A stretch of 64,000 nucleotides of DNA from Tamlana sp. I1 (lineage in GTDB: Bacteria > Bacteroidota > Bacteroidia > Flavobacteriales > Flavobacteriaceae). Within the stretch, counting starts at the first letter, position 1; every line of letters starts with the position of its first letter. This document shows, piece after piece, positions 24,624 through 34,170 of this stretch. Location: positions 155,243 to 219,242 of the forward strand of contig NZ_JACLAF010000009.1 of the NCBI RefSeq assembly GCF_015355625.1. Direction: 5' to 3'. Both the position numbers and the translations under genes were made by a program. The notes beneath the pieces were generated by a model. It was not told where the DNA came from. It did no database searches and worked only from the letters and a program-made list of their open reading frames with translations.

Positions 24624-25107
24624 TAAAAGTTTAATAATAGGAAGTGTAGTCGCTACGTTTATTGCAATTACTCCTTTCCTATTTTATTTACATGAAAGTG
24701 TTCCAACAACTAAAACCTGGAGCACTTATTTTTTTACTTACCACAGTGGGTATTTTGAAGATGCCAATACTGCCATGTGGATTTTAACAGGAAAAGCCAT
24801 TCCGCTTTACTTGTTACTTATTTGGTTTTTTACATGCAGGCATTGGTGGTATCATGTATTGTTGGTACCTATTTTTATGTACACTTATCAAATATTTTCG
24901 GCTTTAAATGATGATTTAAGCTATATTGATTCTAATCAATTCTATTATTTGATACCAGTAATGGCTATAATTATCCCATCCATTTACCTCGTTAGAGCTC
25001 GCATATTCAATAAAGTTAACGAAACTAATAAATCACTTCAAGAACTAGAAGATGAATTAAAAATTTCTCCGAAAACTTTATGGGAAACCATAAAAAACTA
25101 TTTTTAA
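24562..25107 (+). CDS. Multi-pass membrane protein (181 aa)
   Basis: A 181-residue protein with a polar Lys/Asn/Gln-rich N-terminus and three or four membrane helices: SLIIGSVVATFIAITPFLFY (about 26-45), AIPLYLLLIWFFT, WYHVLLVPIFMYTYQIFSAL and FYYLIPVMAIIIPSIYLV. A soluble C-terminal tail of about 35 residues is acidic and probably helical (NKSLQELEDELKIS). A TTG directly before the ATG at 24562 is an alternative start. It lies between tsaE and alanine dehydrogenase. I do not recognise a characterised family. Confidence 0.75.
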   Translation: MNNKQPKLKNQKSKKYLHLDNKSLIIGSVVATFIAITPFLFYLHESVPTTKTWSTYFFTYHSGYFEDANTAMWILTGKAIPLYLLLIWFFTCRHWWYHVLLVPIFMYTYQIFSALNDDLSYIDSNQFYYLIPVMAIIIPSIYLVRARIFNKVNETNKSLQELEDELKISPKTLWETIKNYF

Positions 25108-25248
25108 TCTTATTATAATTAAAACAAAAGAGCTTCGTTTCTGCTATTGAAAATTAACACCTTTTAATTGAACCATATAAACAGCGTTATTTATTTCTTA
25201 GTTTAAAGAATCCTTAGTAAATTTATTTATTTTATAATAACGTTAATC

Positions 25249-26448
25249 ATGTCCATACAAATTTCGCCTTTTACTAAGCAGCAACTGCTTCCGCAAGAAG
25301 AAACTCTTGAGATTTTTAAAAAGAAAGGAGAATTATTCATCGGTATCCCTAAAGAAACTGCGTTTCAAGAAAAACGAATTTGCTTAACTCCTGATGCAGT
25401 TTATGCTTTAGTAAGCAATGGACACCGAGTTTTATTAGAAGCAGGAGCTGGAAACGGTGCGAATTTTAGCGATAAAGATTATAGTGAAGCTGGAGCTGAA
25501 ATCACAAAAGATACAGCAAAAGTTTTTTCTTGCCCCATGGTTCTTAAAGTAGAACCCCCTACTCTTGAGCAAATAAAATTAATAAATCCGCAAACGATAT
25601 TAATATCGGCTTTACAATTAAAAACACAATCAAAAAAATACTTTGAAACTCTTGCTGCTAAACGCATTACGGCTTTGGCTTTTGAGTTTATTCGTGATAC
25701 AGATGGTAGTTATCCAGCTGTAAAATCGTTAAGTGAAATTGCTGGAACAGCTTCCGTTTTAATTGCCTCGGAATTATTATCTGAAACCAAAAATGGAAAC
25801 GGACTCATGTTTGGCAATATTAGTGGTGTTCCGCCTCTAGAAGTTGTTATTTTAGGCGCTGGAACTGTTGGCGAATTTGCCGCAAGAAGCGCCTTAGGAT
25901 TAGGTGCTAGCGTAAAAATTTTCGATAATTCTATAACTAAATTAAGACGTATTCAAACCCATCTTGGTCGCCCACTTTTTACATCAACCATTCAACCTAA
26001 AAACTTATTAAAAGCATTGAAACGTTGCGACGTTGTTATTGGTGCAGTTCGCGGCACAAACCGAGCGCCTGTTGTGGTTACCGAAACCATGGTTGAATCG
26101 ATGAAAAAAGGCGCAATTATTATCGATGTTAGCATTGATATGGGCGGATGTTTTGACACAAGCGAAGTAACCTCGCACAAGCAGCCTACTTTTGTAAAAC
26201 ATAATGTTGTACATTATTGTGTCCCAAATATTCCAGCACGCTATCCGCGAACAGCTTCGGTTTCTATCAGTAATATTTTCACACCTTATTTATTGAAAAT
26301 TGCAGAAGATGGCGGGATAGAAAATTCTTTAAGATTTGATAGAGGTTTAAAAAATGGATTGTACTTTTACCACGGAATTTTAACAAGCAAACCTGTTGGT
26401 GAATGGTTCAATTTAAAATACAGCGATATTAATTTGCTGATATTTTAA
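25249..26448 (+). CDS. ald: Alanine dehydrogenase
   Basis: Ald interconverts L-alanine and pyruvate with NAD and ammonia. The 399-residue protein belongs to the Ald/PNT family: substrate-side block GIPKETAFQEKRICLTPDAV with the Arg/Lys of the active site, ALAFEFIRDTDGSYPAVKSL, and the NAD-binding loop VVILGAGTVGEFAARSA followed by the acidic VKIFDNS. DVSIDMGGCFDTSE and the active-site YCVPNIPARYPRTAS also fit. It is somewhat longer than classical 371-residue Ald because of an N-terminal extension, normal for the flavobacterial type. It has its own 141-bp upstream spacer. Confidence 0.92.
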   Translation: MSIQISPFTKQQLLPQEETLEIFKKKGELFIGIPKETAFQEKRICLTPDAVYALVSNGHRVLLEAGAGNGANFSDKDYSEAGAEITKDTAKVFSCPMVLKVEPPTLEQIKLINPQTILISALQLKTQSKKYFETLAAKRITALAFEFIRDTDGSYPAVKSLSEIAGTASVLIASELLSETKNGNGLMFGNISGVPPLEVVILGAGTVGEFAARSALGLGASVKIFDNSITKLRRIQTHLGRPLFTSTIQPKNLLKALKRCDVVIGAVRGTNRAPVVVTETMVESMKKGAIIIDVSIDMGGCFDTSEVTSHKQPTFVKHNVVHYCVPNIPARYPRTASVSISNIFTPYLLKIAEDGGIENSLRFDRGLKNGLYFYHGILTSKPVGEWFNLKYSDINLLIF

Positions 26449-26481
26449 TAAAACCTTTTTTATTGCTCTCAACTCTTTTAA

Positions 26482-26856
26482 ATGAAACTTATTCAACGTA
26501 TTGGCTATTATCTTGGAGGCTTTTCTATGGGATTGGTAATCTTAGCATTCTTCCTAAGTGGAAAAAAAACATCTTGTAGTTATGGTCCTGATGCACGTGT
26601 GCTTAAAAATATTAACACAAAAAAAATTGTGTATGCGCCAAGTGTAGACAATTTAATTAACGAAAAACTTACAGATTCTACTGAAATTTTCACGGTTCTA
26701 AAAAAAGGAGACATCAATTTTTCAGATAGTGAACCTAGACAAAAACCTTGTGGCATCTATGTTGTTGAAGGTAATGTTAACGATAAAGCTATTTTATTGA
26801 CCGTTGAAAACTGTGAAAGCACGGCTACAATTACCAGTTTTAAATTGAAGCAATAA
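26482..26856 (+). CDS. Small membrane-anchored protein (124 aa, DUF4258-like)
   Basis: A 124-residue protein with one N-terminal hydrophobic helix (GGFSMGLVILAFFLSG, about 12-27) and a soluble domain containing CSYGPDARVLKNI, KKIVYAP, FSDSEPRQKPCGIYVVEG and VENCESTATI. The three cysteines are notable for a periplasm-facing domain. I recall similar proteins next to flavobacterial alanine dehydrogenases annotated as DUF4258; this is a tentative match. It is 33 bp after ald and 1 bp before the sugar transferase gene, so it is probably cotranscribed with both. Confidence 0.75.
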   Translation: MKLIQRIGYYLGGFSMGLVILAFFLSGKKTSCSYGPDARVLKNINTKKIVYAPSVDNLINEKLTDSTEIFTVLKKGDINFSDSEPRQKPCGIYVVEGNVNDKAILLTVENCESTATITSFKLKQ

Positions 26857-26857
26857 C

Positions 26858-27451
26858 ATGATAAAACGTTGTTTTGATCTTGTTTTTTCAATAATAGGGC
26901 TCATTATTTTAAGTCCTGTTCTTCTTCTTATTTCGATTTTTATAAAAATTGATTCTAAAGGCCCTATTCTATTTATCCAGGGTCGAGTTGGAAAAAGCAA
27001 CAAAGATTTCAATATTTATAAATTTAGAACCATGCGTGTACAGTCTGATAAAAAAGGCTTGCTAACTTTAGGGAATCATGATTCAAGAGTTACCAAAGTG
27101 GGCTATTTTTTAAGACGCTATAAAATTGATGAATTCCCGCAATTGATCAACATTTTAAAAGGCGACATGAGTTTTGTTGGACCAAGACCAGAATTACGCC
27201 ACTATGTTAATTTTTATAATGAAGATGATATGAAAATTTTTCAAGTTAGACCAGGAATTACAGGTCTTGCATCTTTAAAATATAGAAATGAAGTTGAACT
27301 TCTAGAAAAAGCAGAAAACCCAGAAGAGTTTTTTATAAAGACTATTATTCCTGATAAATTGAAATACAACAAGGAATACATAAAAAGAAGAAACTTCTTT
27401 TTTGACTTAAAACTAATCGCTATAACTATAGTAAAAGTAATTGCTAAGTAA
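26858..27451 (+). CDS. Bacterial sugar transferase (polyprenyl-phosphate initiating enzyme)
   Basis: A 197-residue member of the PglC/WcaJ C-terminal family, which transfers a phospho-sugar from a UDP-sugar to undecaprenyl phosphate. It has an N-terminal re-entrant membrane helix (CFDLVFSIIGLIILSPVLLL), the motif YKFRTMR, IDEFPQLINILKGDMSFVG and PRPELRHYVNFY. The C-terminal region (LASLKYRNEVELLEKAENPEE) differs from the PglC-like transferase at 60886-61521, suggesting another sugar donor. It is followed by a soluble CapD-like epimerase. The pair lies 3.5 kb before the main polysaccharide locus. Confidence 0.92.
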   Translation: MIKRCFDLVFSIIGLIILSPVLLLISIFIKIDSKGPILFIQGRVGKSNKDFNIYKFRTMRVQSDKKGLLTLGNHDSRVTKVGYFLRRYKIDEFPQLINILKGDMSFVGPRPELRHYVNFYNEDDMKIFQVRPGITGLASLKYRNEVELLEKAENPEEFFIKTIIPDKLKYNKEYIKRRNFFFDLKLIAITIVKVIAK

Positions 27452-27523
27452 TTGATAAGAATATAATAGTTGTTAAACTTAATTTAATTCAAAAAACTTA
27501 TATTTCAGCAAATAAATGTTCTA

Positions 27524-28594
27524 ATGAATAAATCGACCGCTAATTTTATTGACGAATTATTATCCGATTCTGGTTTATTTCCCTTCATTAAAACATTAAA
27601 AAAAGACTTTCCTCCCTTTGATTTTTCGAAGGAAACCATTTTAATTACAGGGGCAGCCGGAACTATTGGAAGCGAACTCGCAAAACAATTGATTAAAGGC
27701 AAATACAAGCAATTAATTTTATTAGATGTGGCAGAATCGCCTCTTTATAATCTGTTTAAGGATTTAGAATTTGATAACACTGAAAACATCATTTTTAAAC
27801 TGCTTGATATAACAGACGAAGCATCTTTAACTCACTTATTTCAAAGCTACAAACCTTCCTTAGTATTTCATACTGCTGCATATAAACATGTGCCACTTAT
27901 GGAAGAAAACCCATATAAAGCAGTGGTAAATAATATTTTAGGCACTAAGTTATTGGCCGATATTTCATCAGAATATCAAGTGAAAAAATTTGTATTTATT
28001 TCAACTGACAAAGCTGTAAATCCTATAAATATTATGGGGATGTCTAAACGTATTAGTGAAAAGTATTTTAATTATTTAAATACGGTATCTAATACCTATT
28101 TTTTAATCACACGCTTTGGAAACATTATGGGCTCTAATGGCTCTGTTGTTCCATTATTAAAAAAGCAAATTGAATCAGGGAAGGCATTAACTGTAACAAG
28201 TGAAGATATTTCAAGGTACTTTATAAGTAAGCGTAAAGCCTGTTTTTTGATTTTGAAGATTGCAAAATTAGAAAAACCAGAGCATAACACTTTTACTTTT
28301 AACATGGGCAACCCCATTAAAATTAAGGATTTGGCAGAACGCCTTATTCTCAATTATAACGGAATAAGTGAATCTTCAGAAATAAAAATCACTGAATTAC
28401 GTCCTGGAGAAAAATTACATGAAGAAATTCTTTTAAATACAGAACGTTTAATTTCGACAGAAGTTGAAGATTTATTTATGGTGAAATCTGAAGAAAATGA
28501 TGCTGCAAAAAAGTTAGATTTCAATAAATTATTTTCAATTAAACCAAATGATTCGGTTAATTCTATAAAATTAATTTTACAAAGTTATATCTAA
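27524..28594 (+). CDS. CapD/PseB-like nucleotide-sugar epimerase/dehydratase (soluble)
   Basis: A 356-residue Polysacc_synt_2 family SDR. After a 45-residue N-terminal extension, the NAD loop TGAAGTIGSELAKQL (about 41-55) is followed by FHTAAYKHVPLMEENPY, KFVFISTDKAVNPINIMG, TRFGNIMGSNGSVVPLLKKQ and LRPGEKLHEEILL. These are the hallmarks of UDP-GlcNAc 4,6-dehydratases/5-epimerases. It lacks the four N-terminal membrane helices of the paralogue at 34171-36123. It pairs with the upstream sugar transferase (72-bp gap). It ends 1 bp from the convergent proline dehydrogenase gene. Exact product sugar is not predictable. Confidence 0.88.
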   Translation: MNKSTANFIDELLSDSGLFPFIKTLKKDFPPFDFSKETILITGAAGTIGSELAKQLIKGKYKQLILLDVAESPLYNLFKDLEFDNTENIIFKLLDITDEASLTHLFQSYKPSLVFHTAAYKHVPLMEENPYKAVVNNILGTKLLADISSEYQVKKFVFISTDKAVNPINIMGMSKRISEKYFNYLNTVSNTYFLITRFGNIMGSNGSVVPLLKKQIESGKALTVTSEDISRYFISKRKACFLILKIAKLEKPEHNTFTFNMGNPIKIKDLAERLILNYNGISESSEIKITELRPGEKLHEEILLNTERLISTEVEDLFMVKSEENDAAKKLDFNKLFSIKPNDSVNSIKLILQSYI

Positions 28595-28595
28595 T

Positions 28596-29771
28596 TTAAA
28601 GTGCTTTTCTTCGTTGCTTTTCCATAGCTAACAAGGCTAATTCTCGTCCTGTTTGTCCGGCTACCGAAGTGTTTTCTTCAGCCCTTCTAATTAAATATGG
28701 CATCACATCCTTAACTGGGCCAAACGGAATATATTTAGCTACATTATACCCTTTTTTAGATAAATTAAAGCTGATATGGTCACTCATACCGTATAATTGA
28801 CCAAACCAAATGCGAGAATCGTTAGGCGCTAATCCTTTTTCTTCCATCAAATCCATGAGCAGATAGGCGCTGTCTTCATTGTGAGTTCCAGCAAATAATG
28901 ATATGTCATCCAAATTTTCTAACATATATCTTAATCCTGCATTAAAGTTTTGATCGGTATGCGCTTTGCTTGCACAAATAGGGGATTTATAATTTAATTC
29001 TTCTGCTCGTTCATTTTCCTTCTCCATATAAGCGCCTCGAACCAATTTATAGCCTAAAAAGTAATTTTCTCTTTGTGCAACTTCATGCTCTACTTCCAAA
29101 AATTTTAACCTATCATGTCTATACATTTGCAATGTATTAAATACAATAGGCTTTTCGGTGTTGTATTTTTTCATCATTTGAGTGACTAAAATATCAGCTG
29201 CTTCTTGCATCCAACTTTCTTCAGCATCAATTAGTATCGCAACGTCATTCTTTTTAGCCTTAGCACACACTTTATCATATCTTAAAACAACACGATCCCA
29301 CTCGGCTTGTTCTTTTTCTGTTAACGCTTTTCGGCTACTCATTTTTTCATATAAAGCAAAACGCCCAAACCCCGAGGGTTTAAAAACGGCAATTGGAATA
29401 GCTTCCTTAGCTTTAGCAAAATCAATGATTTCTAAAATCTTATGCATGGCAGCATCAAATTCATCTTCATTTTCTTTCCCTTCAACACTATAATCTAATA
29501 CCGAACAGACTTTTTTTGTATACAACTTATCAATAACCGATACGCAATCATTCTCATTAACACCACCACAAAAATGGTCGAAAACAGTAGAGCGAATTAA
29601 GCCCTCGATGGGTAAATTTGCTTTTAAAGCTAAATTAGTTGCCACAGCTCCAATTTTAACTAGCGGAGCTACAGATATCATTTTAAACAAAAAGTAAGCA
29701 CGTTCTAATTCTGAATCAGATTTTAAGGAAAATGCAATTTCTGTGTTATTAAATATCAAATCTGTTCTCAT
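28596..29771 (-). CDS. Proline dehydrogenase
   Basis: A 391-residue FAD-dependent PRODH barrel that oxidises proline to pyrroline-5-carboxylate. Conserved blocks: FDHFCGGVNENDCVSVIDKL, LDYSVEGKENEDEFD, IPIAVFKPSGFGRFALYEKM, VAILIDAEESWMQEAAD, NTLQMYRHDRLKF, YKLVRGAYMEKENERA, LFAGTHNEDSAYLLMD, FGQLYGMSDHISFNL and IPYLIRRAEENTS-type C-terminus (YLIRRAEENTSVAGQ). These match the stand-alone PutA N-terminal type of Bacteroidota. It is divergent from aroB (94-bp gap) and convergent with the epimerase gene. Confidence 0.93.
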   Translation of the reverse strand: MRTDLIFNNTEIAFSLKSDSELERAYFLFKMISVAPLVKIGAVATNLALKANLPIEGLIRSTVFDHFCGGVNENDCVSVIDKLYTKKVCSVLDYSVEGKENEDEFDAAMHKILEIIDFAKAKEAIPIAVFKPSGFGRFALYEKMSSRKALTEKEQAEWDRVVLRYDKVCAKAKKNDVAILIDAEESWMQEAADILVTQMMKKYNTEKPIVFNTLQMYRHDRLKFLEVEHEVAQRENYFLGYKLVRGAYMEKENERAEELNYKSPICASKAHTDQNFNAGLRYMLENLDDISLFAGTHNEDSAYLLMDLMEEKGLAPNDSRIWFGQLYGMSDHISFNLSKKGYNVAKYIPFGPVKDVMPYLIRRAEENTSVAGQTGRELALLAMEKQRRKAL

Positions 29772-29778
29772 TATGGTA

Positions 29779-29786
29779 TATTTTTG
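29779..29786 (+). promoter_or_regulatory. Candidate -7 box for aroB
   Basis: TATTTTTG is an exact TAnnTTTG match 80 bp before the aroB ATG, in the gap divergent from proline dehydrogenase. The -33 TTG is not evident. Confidence 0.3.
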
Positions 29787-29865
29787 CGTAAATATAATTA
29801 TAGGTTAATTACCATTTTATATAAAATCTCCTTAATTTCACGGCTTTAAATAATATTTAACATAT

Positions 29866-30933
29866 ATGGATTCTATTGCGGCAAATGATAGCCTTATTCA
29901 TTTCAATAATACTTGTTATTCGTCTTTAAACGAACATTTTAAAAAACACAACTTTTCGAAAATTTTTATTTTAGTTGATGAAAACACGCATCAATATTGT
30001 CTACCTCTTTTTTTAGAAAAATTACAAACAGAACTAACTGTTGAGATTATAGAAATTGAATCTGGCGAAGCCAATAAAACCATTGAAACTTGTGTGGGTG
30101 TATGGAATGCACTTTCTGAATTAGATGCCGATAGAAAAAGTTTAATGATTAATGTTGGTGGTGGCGTAATAACCGATTTAGGTGGTTTTGTTGCCTGTAC
30201 TTTTAAACGCGGTATTGCTTATGTAAATGTACCTACTACCCTACTTTCTATGGTTGATGCATCGGTTGGAGGAAAAACAGGTGTAGATTTAGGGCATTTA
30301 AAAAATCAAATAGGTGTAATTAGTAATGCTGATTTGGTTTTAATTGATACAAAATATTTAGATACATTACCGCAAAACGAAATGCGTTCTGGATTAGCCG
30401 AAATGCTAAAACACGGACTAATCACAGGGGAAAGTTATTGGAATAAATTTCAAGATTTATCTGCTTTATCTTTAAATGATTTAGATGAATTAATTCACGA
30501 ATCTGTCGTTATTAAAAAGAATGTGGTAGAAATTGATCCCTTTGAAAACGGATTACGAAAAACATTAAATTTCGGACACACATTGGGTCATGCCATTGAA
30601 TCGTATTTCTTAAGCAGCCCAAACAAAACAAACTTACTACACGGTGAAGCTGTAGTTGTAGGAATGATATTAGCATGTTATATTTCAACAGAACTTGTTG
30701 GCTTTCCAAAAGAAACCACTTTAGCAATTAAATCGCTATTTACAAATTATTATGGTAAAGTGGAGATCGAGAAAAACGAACGTTCTGCAATTATGGAATT
30801 AATGAAATACGATAAAAAGAATAATCATGGAAATATCAATTTCGTATTACTAGAAGCTATAGGAAAACCTAAAATTGACTGCTTAGTTGAAGATGAAGTG
30901 ATCCTTAACGCCTTTGATTTTTACGCAAATTAA
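29866..30933 (+). CDS. aroB: 3-dehydroquinate synthase
   Basis: AroB makes 3-dehydroquinate from DAHP in the shikimate pathway, using NAD and a divalent metal. The 355-residue protein shows the NAD/glycine motif NVGGGVITDLGGFVACTFKRG, the active-site block VPTTLLSMVDASVGGKTGVD, MRSGLAEMLKHGLI and the metal-binding histidines in LNFGHTLGHAIES and LLHGEAVVVGM. It ends in a shared bidirectional terminator with the convergent kinase gene. Confidence 0.96.
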   Translation: MDSIAANDSLIHFNNTCYSSLNEHFKKHNFSKIFILVDENTHQYCLPLFLEKLQTELTVEIIEIESGEANKTIETCVGVWNALSELDADRKSLMINVGGGVITDLGGFVACTFKRGIAYVNVPTTLLSMVDASVGGKTGVDLGHLKNQIGVISNADLVLIDTKYLDTLPQNEMRSGLAEMLKHGLITGESYWNKFQDLSALSLNDLDELIHESVVIKKNVVEIDPFENGLRKTLNFGHTLGHAIESYFLSSPNKTNLLHGEAVVVGMILACYISTELVGFPKETTLAIKSLFTNYYGKVEIEKNERSAIMELMKYDKKNNHGNINFVLLEAIGKPKIDCLVEDEVILNAFDFYAN

Positions 30934-30953
30934 TTCATTAAAAACTTTTAATT

Positions 30954-30990
30954 AAAAAAGAGGCTGTCCAGATAAGACAGCCTCTTTTTT
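30954..30990. terminator. Bidirectional terminator between aroB and the Wzc-like gene
   Basis: A perfect 15-bp stem (AAAAAAGAGGCTGTC / GACAGCCTCTTTTTT, 30954-30968 and 30976-30990) with a 7-nt loop. The A and T runs on either side allow termination from both converging genes. Confidence 0.9.
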
Positions 30991-31007
30991 TTGATTTCTA
31001 TAAAATA

Positions 31008-33374
31008 TTACGCTTTCTTTTTACGCTTAAAGAAACTTTTCTTTTCAGGTGTACCATAATACCCATAGCGTGCGCCGTAACCAAAATTAGATTCCTTGAC
31101 ATCATTAATAATAAGCATCATGTGGTTTAGCTTATTTTTAGCATGCAATTCATTTACAAAATTTAATATACGTTTTTCAGTATACCCAGCTCTAGTAACA
31201 TATATGGTGTGTCCTGCATACTCATGCATTAATAAAGTATCTGTAACTAACATTGATGGCGCAGTATCAACAACAACATAATCGTATGTTTCAGAAACAG
31301 CATCGAATAAATCTTTCATCCTTTCATCCATTAATAATTCGGCTGGATTTGGAGGTATTTTACCAGATAAAAGCATATCAATATTAACATTATTAATAGC
31401 ATGCGAATTTATAATGTCACTCAATTGAATGGTATAATCTGATAAATATTCTGATAACCCTATTTTTGAACGCTTCTCATTTATATCCTTAGAAATAGCA
31501 GAAAATATTTGAGGGTTTCTTAAATCGGCACCAATTAAAAGCACTTTTTTTCCTGTATTTGCTAGAGTTAACGCGGCATTTAAACTCACAAATGATTTTC
31601 CTTCACCATTAATTGTTGATGTAACGAAGATAACATTCTTGTATTTTTGAACATTTTTATCCCTTCTGAGAAATTCAAAATTCGTACGGATAATTCTAAA
31701 AGATTCAGAGAGAATAGATCTATCATTAAATTTAATTAATTTTCCTTCACTTCCTTTCACATTTGGAATCTCTCCTAACACAGATATATTTGAAATTTCG
31801 TTTTCTAAATCTTCCTTATTATGAATTTTATTATCTAATAAATCAGCTACATAAATAAACATAAAAGGCAACATTAAACCCATAAAAAGGGCTCCAAAAT
31901 AAACAATTCTACCATTAGTCTGAATAGCTCCTAAACTATAAGCAGGGTCGATAGTTTTAGAAACTGGAACAGATGTGGTTTGAGAAATTTCTGCTTCTTC
32001 TCGTTTCTGTAGAAGATATAAATACAATTGTTCTTTAATATTTTGTCTTCTCTCGATAGACATTAATTTACTTTCTTGTCGAGGAATTGATGAAAACTTT
32101 GTATTAATTTTACTTTGCTGATTTTGTATACTATTAATTTGAATATTTAATGTATAAATACTACTATTTATAGTCCCTAATAAATTCGATTTAAGCGAAT
32201 TAAGGTTTTGATTTATTTCAATAACTACAGAATTATTTTCACCAGCACTTTTTAATAAAACACTCCTTCTTTCCAACAACTCATTATATTTTAACACCAA
32301 TGCAGATAAACCACCTTCATCTCCTAAGTTGGAAGGTAAACTCTCCATATTTGCATTTTTAAGCGTTTTTTGTACGTAGTTTAACATGTTTAATTGTGTC
32401 ATCAACTCTTGTAAACGCGCTTCATTTGAAATACTAGATGTTGATAAGTTAACACTACCACTTGAAATATCTGTAATTTTATTTGAAGCTTTAAATCGAA
32501 CGATGCTATCCTCAACACTAATCAAATCTTGAGCTATATTATTTACTCTTTCGTGGATAAAATTTGCTGTATTTAAAGCTCTATTTTTATTTAGTCTCTC
32601 GGCAGATAAATTATACTGATTAATTAATTCATTAATAATATCAATTGCTTTATTAACATTCCTATCTTCTAAATATATGTCTAATACCTTTGATGCATTT
32701 CTATCTGAAGGAAAGATTGAAATATTAGATTTTAAGTATTTAGATAGATCCTCAACTGATTTAATTTCTATTCTAATTGATGAACCAACAATTTTTTCAA
32801 TTTTTGATTGGTTTGCTAAAATCTTTATATCTCCAAAAGGAGTCGCAATTGATTCCCCAAAGGCATATACTTTTGGTTCAATTTGATCACCAATAGAAAA
32901 TTCAAACTCAGTTTGAGATGTAATTTTTAAATGTAGAGTTGCATTAACATTGTTTATTATAGAATCAGGCTCACTAAAAGCGACCTCTATGGGCGAACTT
33001 TTATAAAGCTCTGAATCATTTAACCTTCCAAGTTTGAAATATTGAACATTCAATCGCAACTTTTTAATAATGGCCTTAAATGATTCTCTAGATTTTATAA
33101 CCTGAATTTCATCTTCAACTTGAGTATCTTGACTAGAGGAAAGTACAGATAAATCATTTAACAACTCCTTACCCGATCCCTTATCATCTGATAACATTAT
33201 TTTAGCAGTTGCCGAATAAACAGGTACTGTATACCTGTTTTTTAAATAAGCTAAGGATAGAAAAACAATACAACTAATAAGAAACCATTTCCAATGTTTA
33301 GTGTATAAATTTATAGTTTTCTTAAAATCAAAACTTTTATTGTTACTATTTTTATTTTGAACTAAATCCTCCAT
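31008..33374 (-). CDS. Wzc-like polysaccharide co-polymerase / tyrosine autokinase
   Basis: A 788-residue inner-membrane protein. A Wzz domain with a first helix (WKWFLISCIVFLSLAYL, about 29-46) is followed by a long periplasmic coiled-coil region, a second helix (about 490-510) and a cytoplasmic BY-kinase. Kinase motifs: Walker A variant STINGEGKSFVS (about 585), Walker A' LLIGADLRNPQ and Walker B YDYVVVDTAPSM. The C-terminus has a Tyr cluster, FGYGARYGYYGTPEKK, the autophosphorylation tail. It controls chain length and export with the Wza-like lipoprotein encoded 1 bp upstream. Both belong to the leftward arm of the polysaccharide locus. Confidence 0.93.
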   Translation of the reverse strand: MEDLVQNKNSNNKSFDFKKTINLYTKHWKWFLISCIVFLSLAYLKNRYTVPVYSATAKIMLSDDKGSGKELLNDLSVLSSSQDTQVEDEIQVIKSRESFKAIIKKLRLNVQYFKLGRLNDSELYKSSPIEVAFSEPDSIINNVNATLHLKITSQTEFEFSIGDQIEPKVYAFGESIATPFGDIKILANQSKIEKIVGSSIRIEIKSVEDLSKYLKSNISIFPSDRNASKVLDIYLEDRNVNKAIDIINELINQYNLSAERLNKNRALNTANFIHERVNNIAQDLISVEDSIVRFKASNKITDISSGSVNLSTSSISNEARLQELMTQLNMLNYVQKTLKNANMESLPSNLGDEGGLSALVLKYNELLERRSVLLKSAGENNSVVIEINQNLNSLKSNLLGTINSSIYTLNIQINSIQNQQSKINTKFSSIPRQESKLMSIERRQNIKEQLYLYLLQKREEAEISQTTSVPVSKTIDPAYSLGAIQTNGRIVYFGALFMGLMLPFMFIYVADLLDNKIHNKEDLENEISNISVLGEIPNVKGSEGKLIKFNDRSILSESFRIIRTNFEFLRRDKNVQKYKNVIFVTSTINGEGKSFVSLNAALTLANTGKKVLLIGADLRNPQIFSAISKDINEKRSKIGLSEYLSDYTIQLSDIINSHAINNVNIDMLLSGKIPPNPAELLMDERMKDLFDAVSETYDYVVVDTAPSMLVTDTLLMHEYAGHTIYVTRAGYTEKRILNFVNELHAKNKLNHMMLIINDVKESNFGYGARYGYYGTPEKKSFFKRKKKA

Positions 33375-33375
33375 T

Positions 33376-34143
33376 TTATTGATTAATTAAAACTCCTACA
33401 GCTACTACCAAACCTAATAAAGAAGCTAATAAGCCTATTCTTGTATCTCCCGAACCAGCACTTATTCCTTTTGTATTAGGCTCAACATACACTACATCGT
33501 TTTGAGTTAAAAAATATACAGGAGAATTGAAAACCTCTTTACTTGTTAGATCGATTCTTGTATAGGTTTTAGAACCATTAAAATCTCTAATAACTAATAT
33601 ATTATCCCTTCTAGCAGTAATGGATAAATCGCCTGCACTCGCTAGAGCCTCCAAAATAGAAACACGTTCACCTGAAATAGGATAAACCCCTGGACTATTA
33701 ACCTGACCTAATACAGAAATTTTAAAGTTTTTAATTCTTATAATTACAACCGGGTTTTTAAGCAACTTTCCATCTTCAAATTTTTTCTTAAAAACATCTT
33801 TAGCTTCTTCAATTGTTAATCCTATCAACTTAATTTTACCTAAAACGGGATAATCAATAGTACCGTCTGGATCTATCAAATAATCTACAGCTGTACTCAA
33901 TGTCCCTGTAGATTGAACAAGATTATAAGGCTTAGTAACGGTTAAGTCAAGTGTTGAAATATAGATGTTTAAAATATCTCCAATTTTCAATTTAGCATTG
34001 AACGTATCTGTATCTACTATCGTTTCTGAATTTTTAGCATTCTGAAAATAAACGACTTCTTTTTTGGTTGTACATGATGTAACAGTAGCTAAGACTATTA
34101 ATAAAGGAGCGATTAATTTGAATATAGGTTTCAATATTTTCAT
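33376..34143 (-). CDS. Wza-like polysaccharide export lipoprotein
   Basis: A 255-residue outer-membrane export protein. The lipoprotein signal ends at Cys24 (LATVTSC). The Poly_export domain includes FNAKLKIGDILNIYI and DPDGTIDYPVLGKIKLIGLT. An SLBB-type domain follows (ISVLGQVNSPGVYPISGERV and ASAGDLSITARRDNILVIRD). A C-terminal hydrophobic segment (GLLASLLGLVVAVGVLI) may span the outer membrane, as in Wza. It is shorter than E. coli Wza, as is usual in Bacteroidota. It forms the export pore partner of the kinase downstream. Confidence 0.93.
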   Translation of the reverse strand: MKILKPIFKLIAPLLIVLATVTSCTTKKEVVYFQNAKNSETIVDTDTFNAKLKIGDILNIYISTLDLTVTKPYNLVQSTGTLSTAVDYLIDPDGTIDYPVLGKIKLIGLTIEEAKDVFKKKFEDGKLLKNPVVIIRIKNFKISVLGQVNSPGVYPISGERVSILEALASAGDLSITARRDNILVIRDFNGSKTYTRIDLTSKEVFNSPVYFLTQNDVVYVEPNTKGISAGSGDTRIGLLASLLGLVVAVGVLINQ

Positions 34144-34170
34144 ATTATAATAATTTGGGGAAGCAAAATT